From assembly GCA_004431415.1 (NCBI GenBank), contig QPMI01000013.1, positions 121,158 to 185,157 of the forward strand: a stretch of DNA of 64,000 nucleotides, read 5' to 3'. The notes under the pieces were generated by a model. It made no database searches and had not been told where the DNA came from. It saw nothing but the letters and a program-made list of their open reading frames with translations. Origin of the DNA: Cyanophora paradoxa. Taxonomy: Eukaryota; Glaucocystophyceae; Cyanophorales; Cyanophoraceae. Position 1 is the stretch's first letter. Each line of letters opens with the position of its first letter. Below, one piece after another: positions 43,642 to 56,038 of the stretch. A program made the translations under genes and the position numbers.

Positions 43642-46391
43642 ATGGAGATCTGCGCAGCTCGCGCAGCTCGGCAAGTGCTTGTGTTTGCCCTATTGGCTTG
43701 CTGGCTCGCTTCCAGAGCCAGCGCGCAAGCGTGCTTCGGTGCGCATGCGCCCACGTGCATGGCCCGCGGGCGAATACGCCGGACGAATGCGCGCGCAGAG
43801 AAAACGCAAGTGCAGATCGTCAGCCCATCGACCGACTTCAAGCAGAACCTCGTCTGCATCGGTATGTGCGACGCGCTCGTACTTGCGCCAGCGCTCGCCA
43901 CCATATGCATCAGATCGCGCTCGTCCAGCGCGTCTCACGCGCCCGCAGTGGGCCAGAACTGCACCATCACGTGGCAGGCCGCCACCAGGTGCGACAGGAT
44001 CTCCTTCGATGTCGGCACGTACCACTGGTTCCAGCCCGTGCGCATGCGCTCGTCCGCTCTGCCTCCCCGCCTCTCTTATCAGGCGTTCCCTGCGCAGGCG
44101 ACGGTGCAAGATGATGGTGTGCACTCTGCGAACATCAAGACAATCGTCTCGGGGGTGCGCTCTCGCTGCGGCGCCGCCTCCTACAGCTGCCTCCGGTGAC
44201 GCTGTCGCAGCTCTCGTGCTCCTCGCGCCTCGTGCCGTCTATGTACCCCACGATGTCCACCTGCTCGTACACCTGGTGATTCGCGTGCCTCCGCCTCCGC
44301 CGCCCTGCCTATCGTGCAGAGAGGGCTGAACGCGCGCTGCTCCCGCCCGCAGGATTCCGACCCCAGACTCGATGACCTCGGAATCCATGTGCGTGGTCCC
44401 TTCCTCTCTTCCTTGCGTCTCTCAGTGGAACGCTCTAATCTCTACCGCCCTCGCAGGGGCTTCGTGACTCTCGTTGTTACGGCGAACTTCGGGACCTCGA
44501 CCCTTGTGATCCCGAGACAGGCGCGCCGCGCGCCGCCCGCGCTCGCCCCGGCCCGCGCCGCGTCTGATCATGAGCCTCCCCGCAGGTCTACGGCTACATG
44601 ATCTTTGCGGGCCACGTGCCGCGGGTCCAGAGCCCGTCGACCTTCGCCCAGACTTTCCTGCCCGTGCTGAACGGCCAGCTGGCCATCACCTCCTCCAACG
44701 CCTCCGTCAAGCACCTCCTGGAGGAGGTGCCGGCCGGCTCCGATCCGCCCGCCCGCGGCCCGTGCCTCTGACCGAGCCGCGCTCACGCGCCGCGGCCGCG
44801 GCAGTTCTGGGGCACCGCGACGACCTTCGACCAGCCCGAGTCCTGGGCGACGGGCGAGCAGCGCTCCGTTTCCTTCTCCATCGGCTACCCGATCCTGACC
44901 TCCAACATCTCCGCCCGTGCGCCCGCCGCCCCGCGCGGGCTCCGGCCCGCCCCCGCGCCCGAGCCGAGCGGAGCGAGTCACAGGGTTCTACGACCTGCAC
45001 GGCTTCTTTCAGCGCCTCCGCGCCGCCAACGGCTCCAGCATTCTCTCCATCATCGACAAGCTCACCGTCGACGTGCGCCTCCCGACCTGTACCCCTCGCC
45101 CTGCCCCGCCCCCCCTTCTTACGCCCCGCGCGCAGGCCACGATCAGTGAGGGGAAGCGGTTCGACTACGACCCGGCGAGCCGCCCGGACCTCGACGCCAA
45201 CCCGGACCAGCAGGCGCCGCCGAGCAACGGCACGTTCGACTTCACCGTCCCCGCCATGCTCCCGGGCAGCAACGAGTACTGGCTGAGTGCGACACTTCGC
45301 CGTTTCCTTCGAGCGGCCTTCTGCTCGGACGAGGGCTCACGCGCCGCCGCAGCGATCCGGGCCATCGACAACGATACGCCCTCGGCCACGATGCTGCGCG
45401 TCGAGGTGACGACGCCCGTCACGCCCGCGGGCAACAACGTCCGCCGCCGCCGCCCCTCTCGCCCCCGCCCCGGAGGCGACCGCTCACGCCCGCCGCAGGT
45501 GGCGTACGTCGCGCCCGGGGTGGGGTACAGCGGGTGGACGGACCCGACGACCGCGAACCTCTCGTCGCCGGCGGCGGAGTGCACGGCGGCGCCAAGCCAG
45601 TACAACGTGACCCTCAACTTCACCGCGGGGCCCGGCTCGTCGGTCATGCTCACCCTCCGCGTCGGCTCCGCCGTCAACTACACGTGGTGAGTGAGCGAGG
45701 GCAGCGTTCTCTCTCTGCCCCGATCGCTTTGAGATGTCCGGCGCGCGCCGCCCCGCAGCATGCTGGAGAGCTTCGAGGGCGCGCTGGTAAAGTGCGTGGC
45801 GGACGACCGCGCCGGCGAGCGCGAGCGCAGCGGGCAGCACCTCCCCGTCTGCATGCGCGCCGAGGTCCGCCGGCGCCGCCGTTCGGAGCGCCCCGCGTCT
45901 TCTGAGCGCGCGCCCCGCCCCGCCGGCAGTTCCAGGATCGCTTCCAGTACGCGATGAAGCTGACGTTCACGAACGCGGAGGGCTCCTGCGCCGCCCCCGC
46001 CGCCTCCCCGCCGGCCTGCAGCGCCACGAGCGCCGCGCCCCGGCGGCCGGCCATCCTGCGGGACCAGAGCCTCGTCGGGCGCATGGTCCCGGAGATCCCC
46101 GCCCGCTCGACCTTCACCGCCACCGCGACGCTCGTCCGCGCCGGCGCGTCCCCGCCGCCGACGACCCCCACCCCCACCCCGACGCCCCCCGCCACCGGTA
46201 CCCCGGCGCGCCGCGCGAGCACGACGTCGACGTCCTCGAGCGTCGCCGCCCCCGCCCCCAAGCCCGCACGTGCGTACCCCGCAATCCCCGAACCCCGTAC
46301 CCCGGTCCGAGCCAACGCTACCCCCGCAGACTCGATCCTCCTGATCGGCTTCGTCCTTCTCCTCATCGACTTCTTCTTCGGAGCCAACTGA
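43642..46391 (+). CDS. Secreted or membrane-anchored glycoprotein-like protein, unknown function
   Basis: Starts MEICAARAARQVLVFALLAC, a signal peptide ending about SRASA-Q. More than ten exons with GTGCGC-type donors give CTITWQAATRCDRISFDVGT, GFVTLVVTANFGTSTLVIPR, VYGYMIFAGHVPRVQSPSTF, FWGTATTFDQPESWATGEQR, ATISEGKRFDYDPASRPDL and FTVPAMLPGSNEYWLSATLR. Several N-x-S/T sites and paired Cys suggest an extracellular beta-rich protein. A Pro/Thr linker (PPPTTPTPTPTPPATGTP) precedes a C-terminal hydrophobic tail ILLIGFVLLLIDFFFGAN. This suits a type I or GPI-type anchor. No family is recognised. The stop is TGA at 46389-46391. Confidence 0.65.
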
Positions 46392-48296
46392 TCCAATTCC
46401 CGACATCCGACCGTCGTCGAAGTTTTGAGAAAGTTTGACGCGATCGACGCGACGACGTTCGCATCACGGCTTCGGTCTCAGAGTCTTGCGCATGCAGGTC
46501 TTCAATTCGAGATCGCCTTAGTGATTATTGGGGAAGGACTCCCTTCCCCTTCCCCCACTTGTTATTGGGGAAGGACTCCCTTCCCCTCCTCCCAAAACCC
46601 GGGTTTTCTCGCCGGATCCTAGCAAGGCATGTCCCTAGGAGTCCGAAAACGTGTACTGGGAGATCCGGGTCCCGTCGGGTCAACCTGGAATGGGCAATAA
46701 CACATTTTCGGAAAATGCAATCTAGCGCCTCACCAAGTGGTGGTATATCTGCCGGACCGAGTGCGCCTGAATGCGCCTGATACGCCCAACGATTCATGTC
46801 ATACATGCCGAGACCGGAGGGGCACAGGGTGGTCCGCTAGGCCGCCTCAAGTACCTGTTGTACCGGACGCTGAAAAAAAAATCGCTCCTGAGAGTTGGAG
46901 GCGATATCGTGTTGCAGTACCCGTGCTTTAAGCCGGCAAGCTAGCCGACAGGCTCGCTAGCTGGCCAACTAGCTGAGCACCGGCTATCGGCTTGTTGGAC
47001 TTCCGCGCGCGCGCGCGTGGCGTCCGTCGACATCGTACCGACCACGGCGAGTGAGCGCCGAGGTTCTGCTCTGCTGCATGGATCGGATCGCTCGCCCGGG
47101 CCGGGCCGCTCGAGCCTCACTCGTGCGCTCGCTCGTGCGCTCGCCGTCGGCGCTTCCACGCTCCACGCTCCACCGATTCCGGCCGCACCAGGTACGAACT
47201 CGTCCACCTCCGGCTGCGCATGCCCGCCGCGCGCGCCGTCCTAGGCCTAGGCCTGAGCGCCCTCTCATGATCACTTCCCGCGAGACACAGCAGCGAGCGT
47301 CGCAGCTGGCCATGGGCATCAACATCGCATCTGTTCCATCGGTGCGCATGCTGCACGGCTGTGCTCGTCGCTTCCTCTGCCGCGGGGGAAGGGTCCGGTT
47401 GCAATTGCACGACTCATGCTTGCCACCCTCAGTCTTGCACCCGCATGCAATCGACCGGGTCGAACCACAAGCAAGCATCACATCACCTCCAAGACCTCGG
47501 CCTCCGCCGCGTACGCGCTAAGCGCCTGCCGCTAGCGCTGCGCCTATAGCTAGCCTCCGCCCGCGCCGACGCCGGCCAACGCCGGCGCGGCGGCGCGGCC
47601 GCGGGCTCCTCCCGCTCCTCGGGGCGGAGGCGCAGCGGGCGGCGGCGCGGCTCGCCGCTCGAGGCGGAGGCGCGGCGGGCGCGGCGCCGGCGCGGCTCGC
47701 CGGGCGGGGCGGAGGCGCGGCGGGCGGCGGCGCAGCTCGCCGGGCGGGACGGGAGGCGCTTCGGGCGGCAGAGCGGCTATCCGGGCGGGGCGGAGGCACG
47801 GCGGGCGCGGCGCGTCTCGACGGGCAGGGCGGAGGCGCGTTCTGCCGCGGGGGCGACGCCGGCGCAGCTCGCAGGGCGGGCGCCGCGGCGGAGGCGCGGC
47901 GGCGGCGGCGCTTCTCAAGCTCTAGTCCTCCGCTGAGCTAGATCTCGTCCTCCCCCACTTCTGAAAAAAGCACCGAGCTGTTATCAGAGTCCACACTATC
48001 TCGGCTCAAAGCTAACGTGACCAGCTACAGGGGTGAACTTTCCTGCTTGACCTTTAGAGGTCCTTCCCTCCAACAGGGGCAGTGCAACTGCAGTGTCCCT
48101 GTTCCGTTCATATTATTTATGTTTCTGTGCAATCCTCCTTGTTGCTATCAGAGTTGCTATTGCAACAGGGCCAGCAGCCGCCCTTTCCGCCCTGGCTTCC
48201 CTTGCGCGCCCCGCACCCCGAGGCCGCTGGCCTCACCCCATCGCAATCGCGCGTAATGGCAGATTGAACAGCCGGGCGCCGCGGGGCCGGGGCCGC
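46392..48296. other. Long intergenic region with GC-rich minisatellite
   Basis: Apart from the hairpin repeats, 47560-47930 is a degenerate tandem array of GGCGGAGGCGCGGCGGGC and GGCGGCGCAGCTCGCCGGGC words. 47000-47520 has short open frames with no recognisable features. Convergent 3' ends of the flanking genes border it. Confidence 0.5.
46525..46590. repeat. Two direct repeats, each a perfect hairpin
   Basis: TTATTGGGGAAGGACTCCCT (then TCCCC) starts at 46525 and again at 46562, a 37-bp period. Each unit is itself a hairpin: GGGGAAGG, a 4-base loop, CCTTCCCC. Confidence 0.8.
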
Positions 48297-51200
48297 CTAC
48301 AGCTCCAGCGTCAGGTTGACGACGTGCATCTTCGAGTCCGGGTCGCCCTGCAGCGCACGAGGCGGCGGTCGGTCAGGCCCGAGAGACTGAAGGAGTGGAG
48401 GCGGCGGGGGCCGCACCGGAGCCCGGCGATGTAGTTGTGCATGCGGGGCCCGTTGGTGCCGGCGTCGACGCGCGTCTGCGTGCCCGAGTCCTTGGGGGGT
48501 AGTGCTGCGTCTCGTTGTCGCGCCGGAAGTGGCTGAAGACCGTCTGCGCCGAGTGCGTCTTTCTTGTAGCGCAGGTTCGTCAGCTGCAGCGCCCGCCGCC
48601 GCAGCTCCCACTCGTTCCACGTGTACTGCGCCCCGGCCCCCGGCCCGCCTCAGAGCCGGGCGGGCAGGGAAGCGCGGGGGAGCCGACCTTGGGGTCGATG
48701 TGCTTCTCGATGGGGTGCGTGAGGTCTGGCAGTCGGCGTCGGCCTTGGCGGGCCCTTGCCCGCCTCCTGCCCCTCGGCGAAGAACGAGCGAGCAGCGCGA
48801 AGGCGAGGTTCGCGCCGCCGGCCCGCCGGCCCCCAGGCCCGCCCCCACGACCCGCTGCTGGAGCCGCAGTAGCCGCACCAGCTCCGGCGCCCGCCGCACC
48901 GCCTGCAGCACCCCCTCCACGTACCTGTACCCCGGCCGGCGTGAGCGGCGCGCTAAGTTTCAGAAGGGGGCAGGGGCTACCGCTCGGGGGTGGCCATGAA
49001 GCGCCAGATCGCCTCCTCGCCGGAGATGGCGTAGTACGCGTCCGCGAACTTGACGTACCCAGGTTGGGTTCCCGGATCAGCAGCGCGTCCCGCTCCACCA
49101 GCGTCACCGGGCAGAAGCCTGCGGGGGAAAGGGGGATATGAGGCGCCAAAGCGGGGGCGAGGGAAGGGAAATAACGGGGCGCGCACCCTGAACTCGGCCC
49201 TCGCGTGGGCGAACTCGGGATCCCCCCGCCCGATCCGCACCGGCTTCCTCGCCTCTCGTGCGGCCGCCGCAGCTGCCGCCGCAGCCGCGCCCGCGTCCCG
49301 GCCGCCGCCGCCGCGCCCGAGGCCGACCCGGTCGCCGAGGGCGCCCGCCCCGCGCTCGCCGCCCCTGAGGGCGGGCGCGCCGCCGCGGGGGCCGCCGCCG
49401 CCGCGGAGCCGGCGCGCTCAGAGCGGACGGAGCCCGGGGCGGATGGCGGCTTGGCGGCCTCGACGGCCGCGAGGGCGACGGCGCTCGCGGGCGCGAGCCC
49501 GACGCCGCCGCCGCCGCCGCAGCCTCCGCCACGCCCGCGAGCCCGGCCGCGACCCCGCCGCCGACCCAGCTGCGAGGGCGCCCCCGAGGGCGGCCGCGCC
49601 GCCGCGGCGGAGGCCGAGCCTGTGGGGGTCCCGGCTTGGAGCCGGTGGGCGTCGCCGGCTTGGCGGCCGCCCCCGTGCTCGGCGGCCGCGAGCCGGCCGC
49701 GCTCGGCGCCTTCTCCGCGCTCCTCGCCGACCCTGCGGTCGCCGCCGCCGCCTCCTCCGCCGGCGCCTCGCCCGACGCAGGCCGCGCCTCGCCCGACGCA
49801 GGCCGCGCCCCGCCGACGCAGGCCGCGCCTCGCCGAAGCCGCCGCGCCCCGCCCGACGCAGGCCGCGCCTCGCCCGAAGCCGGCCGCGCCGCTGCCGCCG
49901 AGGACGGGCGCGCGGCCGCCGCCGCCGCCGCCGACGCCGGCCGTCCTCCCGCTCGCCCTCGCCCGCAGCGGGCGCCGCCCCGCGGCCGAGGGCGGCCTCT
50001 CCGCCGCCGCCGCTGAGGGCGGCCGCTCGGCAGCGGCCTCGGCCGGGGCGGCCTCGGCCGGCGCCGGCGCCGCCTCGTCCGACGCGGGGGCGGCCTTGAA
50101 GCTGCCCCGCTGGCTCCCCTTCTGGCTCCCCGCGGCGCTCGCCTGCCGCTCAGCGGCCGCTCACCCGCCGCCGCCGCCTCGCCCTCGGCGGGAGCCGCCG
50201 CCGCCTCGCCCTCCGCCGCCGGCGCCTCCGCAGGAGCCGGCTCCTCCGGGCGGCAGCCGCCTCGCCGTCAGCGGCGGCGGCGGCCGGGGCCTCCGCAGCG
50301 GCCTCTGCGGCGGGGGCCTCCTCGGGCCGGCTCGGCGGCCTCCTCGCGGCCGCCTGGGCGCCGGCCTCGCGCACGATGGACGAGACGCCCGTCTCGTCCG
50401 CCTCGTCTGTCGGCTCGCCCGCCGGCGCCGCCGCCGCCGCCGCCGGCTCCTCTCCGCCTGCACCGCCGCCGACGCGGTCGACGGCTCCGCGCGGGCGCCG
50501 GGGCGCTCGGGGGCCGCTCGGGGGCGGCGGGGGCGGCGGCGGGGGGGACGAGGAGGAGGCGGCCGCCTCCTCGGCTGCGCGGGCGAAAGTGCGGGCGTCC
50601 TGGGCGGGGCCCGCGGCCAGGGCCTGGAAGCCCGCGGCCGCCGCCTCGGCCGCCTCGAAGTCCTTCAGCTGCCGCGCGGCGGCGGCGTCCGCGGCGCGGG
50701 CGGCGCGGGCGGCCTCGAGGGCCTTGGCGTGAGCTCCGTGCGCCGGAGCGCGCGGAAGCGCTCGACGGTCTCGAGGACGCGGGCGAGGCAGGCGACCGCC
50801 TGGCGCTCGTCCGAGAGGGAGTGCCAGAGGTGCGCCAGCGAGTCGAACTTGGGGTAGACCTGCTCCTTCGGCACCGAGGTCTTGGAGCCGACGAGGGCCT
50901 TCAGCTCGGCCATCTCCCGGTCGAAGCCGGCGACGCACTCGTCCACGTGCGAGAGCATGCCCGAGAGGTCCTGCTCGACGGTGTCCAGGCAGGAGCCCAC
51001 CTGCCGCCTGTTGATCAGCTCCGTCCGCAGGTGCCGCATCGCCTGCACGGCGGGCGGGCGTCAGTGGGGGGAAGAAGGGAGGGGGGTTACGACGAAGAGG
51101 GCGGGCCTTCTCGGGGAGGGCGCCGTGGTTGACGACCTCGAGGTACTGGAGGACCTGGGCGCGGAGCTCCTCCTTGTCGGCGCGGACGCGGCCCTCCATG

Positions 51201-52060
51201 GCGCGCGCCTCCTCCTGGGCCAGGGCCGGGATCTCCTCCAGGCCCGCCCCGCCCTTCCCGATGTCCTTGTTGAAGAGGCGGATGCCCAGCACGATGCTCG
51301 CCAGCTCGCGCAGCTGCGTCTTCTTCTCGTCCGTCGGCATCGCGACGAAGGCGCGCAGGCCGATCTTCGGGAAGACGCTCTCCAGCGCCGCCGCGACCTG
51401 CGCCCCGCGCGCCCGCCCGCTCGCTCTCGCCGCGTCCCGCAGAGAGGGCCACGGCGCCGGACTGACCTCGAGCTCGACCGCGCGGTCGACGGTGCCGCCC
51501 TCGGCGGCGGTCCCCGACATGCTCACGAGGTACGCGAAGACCTTTCGGTAGATGGAGGTCAGCGCTGGTGCGCCCCGGCCGGTCAGCGCGCAAGCAGACA
51601 ACGCGGGATGGCGCTGCGGGGCGCGGCCGCACCGTCAAAGTCGTTGTCGTTCTTGCCTTGATGCTGGCGATGTCGGAGAGCATGGCGTTGATCTTCTTCT
51701 CGCGCATCGTCTTCTCGCGCTCCACGCGCCCCAGCTCGGCGGAGTACTGCGCATCAAACTCCACCTGCAGCTTCACCGAGGCGAGCGAGGGGCTGTCCAC
51801 GTCCTTCAGCCGGTTGACACACATCTGCGGGGCGGTCGATCAGGCGGCCCCGCCGGTCCAGGCCGTGCCTAGCTAAGCGCTGCGCACCACAACCAACTCG
51901 CTCATGTCGTCCTCGCTGAGCGGGCGGTCGAGGTGGAGCGGTCCGAGTGCTCCAGGACAATCGCCCGCGCCATGAAGGCGCACAGGGTCTCTGAGGCGTC
52001 CACATTCTCCGCCTTGCACCGGGTCTGTATAGCGCGCACGACTTTCTGGATAGCGTCCAT
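48297..52060 (-). CDS. CFAP206: CFAP206 (FAP206) radial-spoke/dynein docking protein
   Basis: An axonemal protein that anchors radial spoke RS2 and dynein c in cilia. The start is ATG 52060 (MDAIQKVVRAIQTRCKAENV, then SETLCAFMARAIVLE). Conserved blocks in order: CVNRLKDVDSPSLASVKLQV, ESVFPKIGLRAFVAMPTDEK, LRELASIVLGIRLFNKDIGK, VPKEQVYPKFDSLAHLWHSL, the C-terminal FCPVTLVERDALLI and YYAISGEEAIWRFMATPER, RYVEGVLQAVRRAPELVRLL, YTWNEWELRRRALQLTNLRY, TNGPRMHNYIAGLR, and the stop at 48297. A one-base deletion at 51933-51938 breaks exon 1. A very long Ala/Glu/Pro-rich insertion (about 49200-50740) separates the N- and C-terminal blocks; its coding or intronic status is unclear. Confidence 0.9.
49250..50660. 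repeat. Low-complexity GC repeat tract inside CFAP206
   Basis: Tandem words such as CGACGCAGGCCGCGCCTCGC (49780-49880) and long GCC/GGC runs. It can be read in several frames on both strands, which produces many spurious open frames. Confidence 0.7.
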
Positions 52061-52346
52061 GCCTGCCGTGTAGCCGCCCGCGCGTGGCTGCGGGCTGCCG
52101 ATTGTGCGTTGTGCTCCTGGTCTTCAAAGAGCTTCGCTGGTCGCGTGCTGCTCGCCTCCGGGCGCTTTGGGCCGTCGACTATTTTGTTTCGTTGCGTGAC
52201 TATGTACCCAGACGTAACTTGCACCCCTTCATCATTGCGTGTACCCGGCAGAAGCGCTTCCAGAAAGTTTCTTCGCCAATTTAGTCGCCTGGGCCACGCC
52301 TTCCGGTCCATTCTCTCGCGCTCATCAAGCGGCACACTTCAATCAA
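52061..52346. promoter_or_regulatory. Shared head-to-head promoter of CFAP206 and p23
   Basis: 286 bp between divergent start codons. It is less GC-rich than the flanking genes. No TATA box was identified. Confidence 0.55.
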
Positions 52347-53397
52347 ATGAGGTGAGCCCGGCGCGAGCCGCTAACAGGCCGCGCGGCCTGCCAGCGCGCC
52401 GCGCGGGCCCGCGCGCCCGTGTTGCGAGGGCCGCGCTGACCCCCTGCCGCGGTCGCGCAGCTCGTCCATCGTTCCGACCCTTCTCTGGGCTCAGCGCAAG
52501 AAGGCGCTCTACGTCACAGTCGACGTGAAGGAGCCGGTCATCGCAGAGGACGGGAAGAGCGTCGCGGCCGACGGCACGTTCAAGTTCGCCGGCTCGTCCA
52601 ACGGCAAGTCCTACGCCGTCGAGTGCCAGCTGCACGACGAGGTGCGCTGGCCGGCGCGCTCGCGCGCGTACGTACGCGCGCGCCGGGCCGCCGCCCTCTT
52701 CTCACCTCCGCCTCCGCGCTCTGCAGGTCGTCGCTGAGGAGGCCAAATGGAGCGTTATCGCCGGCCGGTGGCGTCTCACGGGTGAGTTCGCCGTCCTTCG
52801 CGAACCTTCGGTCGAATTTGATCCCGGGGCGCAGTGCCGAAGAAGACGCACGGGGCGTGGCCGCGGCTGCTGAAGGAGAAGAAGCCGTTCGTGAAGTGCG
52901 ACTGGGACCTCTGGATCGAGGAGGACGACTGGAAGTTCGACGACACCCGCGGTGCGCCGAATCTCGAACCTTCCCGAATCGAATCTGCGCGCGGGCGCGC
53001 GCGGGTTAGGCGTCGCTGACCCGAGCGCGCGCGCAGCGTCGAGCGGGGCGTACGACAACGACTTCGACTTCGGCGGGGGCGACTTCGGCGGCGGCGACTT
53101 CGGCGGCGACAACTTCAGCGATGACTCCGACGACGAGAAGCTCCCCGTGCGCCTGCCGGCCAGGCCTTCGGCCCCGCCTTGCATGCTGACGGGTTGGCTT
53201 CGCTTGGGCAGGACATCGACGGGAAGGCGAGCGGCGAGGCGGCGGCGGAGGCGGCGGCGGGCGAGGAGGTGGGCGGCGAGGGTGCCTCGAGCGAGGGCGA
53301 GGCGATGGAGACGGACGGCCCGGCCGGCGCCAAGCCCGAGGAGGCCGCGCAGGCGGGCCCCGCCCAGGAGGCTGAGGCCCAGCCCGCATCCGCGTAG
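52347..53397 (+). CDS. p23/Sba1 Hsp90 co-chaperone
   Basis: A CS-domain protein that stabilises closed Hsp90. Exons 52347-52351, 52461-52641, 52727-52781 and 52835-52951, then two C-terminal exons, join in frame. The CS fold reads KKALYVTVDVKEP, AVECQLHDE and KWSVIAGRWRLT. The family signature WPRLLKEKKPFVKCDWDLWI follows. The tail has DFGGGDFGGGDFGGDNFSDD repeats and an acidic Ala/Glu end (EGEAMETDG). The tail is longer than in animal p23. The stop is TAG at 53395-53397. Confidence 0.9.
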
Positions 53398-53561
53398 GCG
53401 GGAGCTCGAGAGCGTTAGTGAGATCTAGGACAGGAGGTACACGTGATGATGCTTTACAGATAGCGGCGCATATTGTAGTAGTAGTTGCATAGGTTTAATT
53501 AACGATAGTAGGTGCATCGATATCCTGCTGCTCTGCGCGGAGGGGAGGGCCGGCCCTGCCC
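53398..53561. other. Short convergent intergenic
   Basis: AT-richer 3' UTR sequence between p23 (+) and the LRR gene (-). No gene. Confidence 0.5.
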
Positions 53562-55620
53562 TCAGGAGCGGGCGCGGGCCTGCTCCCGCTCCGCCGCCTC
53601 GCGCCGCCGGTCCAGGTCGTCCCGCGCCGCTTGCTCCTGCAAACAAGCGCGGGCCGGAGCGTGCCTCAGAGATGAATTGGATCGGATAGAAGGCGGGGGG
53701 GGGGGGGGGGTACCGCTTCGAGGTCGTCGAGGTAGCGCCGGCGGCGCTCCATCACAGTCAGCATGATCTCCCGCTCCTACCGCGCCCCCGGCCCCGGCCC
53801 CGCCCCGGCTCAGAAAAAGCCGTAGAGCAGCGGGCGCGGGCCCGGGCGCGGGGCGGGCCGGACGGCGGGCGCACGAGCCGAGCCCTGTCCATACTCTAAG
53901 CTAGGGCTCTAGTACTCTAGCTAGGGCTATAGCTAGAGGGCGCTGGCCGGCGGGCCCGCTCGCCGAGCCCTCGCCGTGCTCTAGCCGTGCTCTGCTCTAG
54001 CTATAGGGGCGGGGCGGGCGCACGATCTCGGGGGGCATCTCGCAGGAGCGGAAGTCGACGTCGGTGAGGCAGGACGTCACCCCGTAGATCGCCTCCGCCA
54101 GCGGGCGCGACCCGGAGTCCTTGATCAGGTTGTGCTGCGCGTGCAGCACCAGCAGCGTGCTGTTGCTCATCAGGCCCTGCAGCGCGAGAGTCAGGCCCTC
54201 ATCAGGCGTGGCGTGGCGTGGAGAGGGCGGGCACGGTGGAGATCATGCGGATGCCCTCGGCGCCGATGCGGTTGTGGGAGATGTCGAGGAGCTTCAGGCT
54301 CTGGTTCATGCCCAGGGCCTCCCCCAGCACCGCCGCCCCGGGGTCCCCCAGCGAGTTCCAGCCCTGCGGGCGGGGGGTCAGAGGCGAGGGGCGGGGCCGA
54401 GCGGGGCGCGCGGGGCGCCCGCCCGCACGCACCATGCGGAAGCGTGTGAGGGCCGAGTTGACCTTCAGCACCTGCGGGGCGTAGTAAGAAGAAGCGAGGG
54501 ATGGAGGGCCGGACGGAGGCGCACGTTCGCGAGGGCGACGGCGCCGCGGCGGACGATCTGGTTCCACGAGACGTCGACGTCCGTGAGCGTCGAGTTGCCG
54601 CCCAGCATCTCCCCCACCGCCTCGCCCCCGCTGCAGGGCGTGAGGAGGGCGGCGACGGCGGCGCGGGGCGGAGGGGTACGCGAAACGCGCACCGTTCGCC
54701 GAGAGAATTGTGCGAGATGTCCAGCTTCAGCAGCACGTTGTTCTTCTGCGCGGGGGGGCTTCAGAGGAGCGCGGCGGAGCGGTGGGACGGGGCGGGGAAG
54801 GACGGCCGGGCACGCCACGAGGGCGGAGCAGAGCATGCCGATGTCCTTGTCGCCGAGGCGGTTGCCGCGCAGGCAGAGCTCGACGAGGGCGCACGTGTGG
54901 CTCGCCAGCGTCTCGCCCATCGCCCACGAGAAGCGCGACGCAAAGCGGTTCTCGCTGAGGTCCGCCTGCGTCAGCGCCGCGTTCTGGCCCAGGGCCTGCG
55001 CCAGCGCCAGCCCGCCCTCGTCCCCCTGCGGCCCCGCCCCGCCCCGGCTCGGACCGCAAGCGGGCGAGCGCGGTAGACGCCCGCTGGGCGCCGCAACCGG
55101 GGCCGCACGATGTTGTTGTCCCCGAGGTTGATCCCCTTGATGGTCTTGTTCACCTGCGCGGCCGCGTCGCGCAAGCCGGGCCCGCGCCGACGCCGCGCGC
55201 CCCGAGTCGGAGCGCTCGGCGCGAGCGCGCACCTTGAGGCACTCGGCTACCGCCCGCCCGCCCTTCTCGCCAAGTCCGTAGTGGTGCAGGTCGATGTCTG
55301 CCGTCGCGTCAGCGCGCGGGGGCATGGCAGGAAAGAGAGGAGAGCAGCGGCGCGCACAGTCCTCCTCGATCCGCTCCACGAGCTGGCTGACGGGGACGAT
55401 CTTGAACTCCTCGCACTTCCGTATGTACACTCGCATCCCCGTCGTGTCCGCGCTGTCGTCCGTCTTGAACTCGACGTCCTGCGGCGCGTTCAGCCTCCAG
55501 CTTCGAGCAAGATGCTGCGGGTGGAACGCGCCTCATCCCACTCTTCGTCCGTCAAGTCTGAGTCCTCGTCCCCGAGCCTGAGGCGCTGCGCACTGCGGCT
55601 CGGCGGAGGCGCGACCCGAG
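53562..55620 (-). CDS. LRRC74-like leucine-rich repeat protein (ciliary association inferred)
   Basis: Exons in minus order give an acidic N-terminus (LGDEDSDLTDEEWDEARS), then YIRKCEEFKIVPVSQLVERI and IDLHHYGLGEKGGRAVAECL. These match the LRRC74 N-terminal block (VPVS and HHGLG elements). LRRs follow: NKTIKGINLGDNNI, ALTQADLSENRF, VELCLRGNRLGDKDIGMLC, LLKLDISHNSLGE, LTDVDVSWNQIVRRGAVALA and LKLLDISHNRIGAEGIRMIS, ending in a charged helix. The stop is at 53562. The first exon and start (about 55600) are unresolved. A G-run (about 53695-53711) lies in an intron. It is head-to-head with RSPH9. Confidence 0.75.
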
Positions 55621-56038
55621 CAGCGCTAGGTTCTCACCGACATCCTCCTTCGTCGCGCCGCCCGGATAGCTACCTAGAGCGACCGCAGACCTCCAGCTCC
55701 GCCAAGTGCGCGCCACGGGCTGCCCTAGCTAAGTCAAGGCTGTAAAGCTGTGGCCGCGGCGACCGCGTGTCGAGCGTCGGCCCCCGAAAGCTTCCGGAGA
55801 GCTTGGAGCGGTTCAAGAAACCGCGCAGCGAGCAGGAAGCCTGCGTGCGATGAGCTGGCCGCCAAGTCGCCGCCGACTCGCCGCCGAGTCGCCGGCTTGA
55901 GGGGGCTACCGCATTGCGACAAGAATTGCACCTTTTGCAGGCGACGAAAACAGGCGAAGCAGCACAGCGGCGAGCTCGGAGGCGATAGATAGAGCGACAG
56001 AACACCGCGGCGGCGCGTCAGGACGCGCGTAGCTAGGG
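55621..56038. promoter_or_regulatory. Head-to-head promoter of the LRRC74-like and RSPH9 genes
   Basis: About 400 bp between divergent genes, possibly holding the 5' UTR of the LRR gene. A GCCGCCAAGTCGCCGCCGAC repeat (GCCGAGTCGCC) occurs at 55857-55895. Confidence 0.45.

Noticed and set aside
46980..47545. Possible short paralogue of the secreted protein at 43642
   Set aside because: A weak signal-peptide-like start and a few Cys, but no shared motif or convincing exon chain.
47560..47930. CRISPR-like array
   Set aside because: Units are degenerate, GC-only and lack unique spacers; a minisatellite in a eukaryotic genome.
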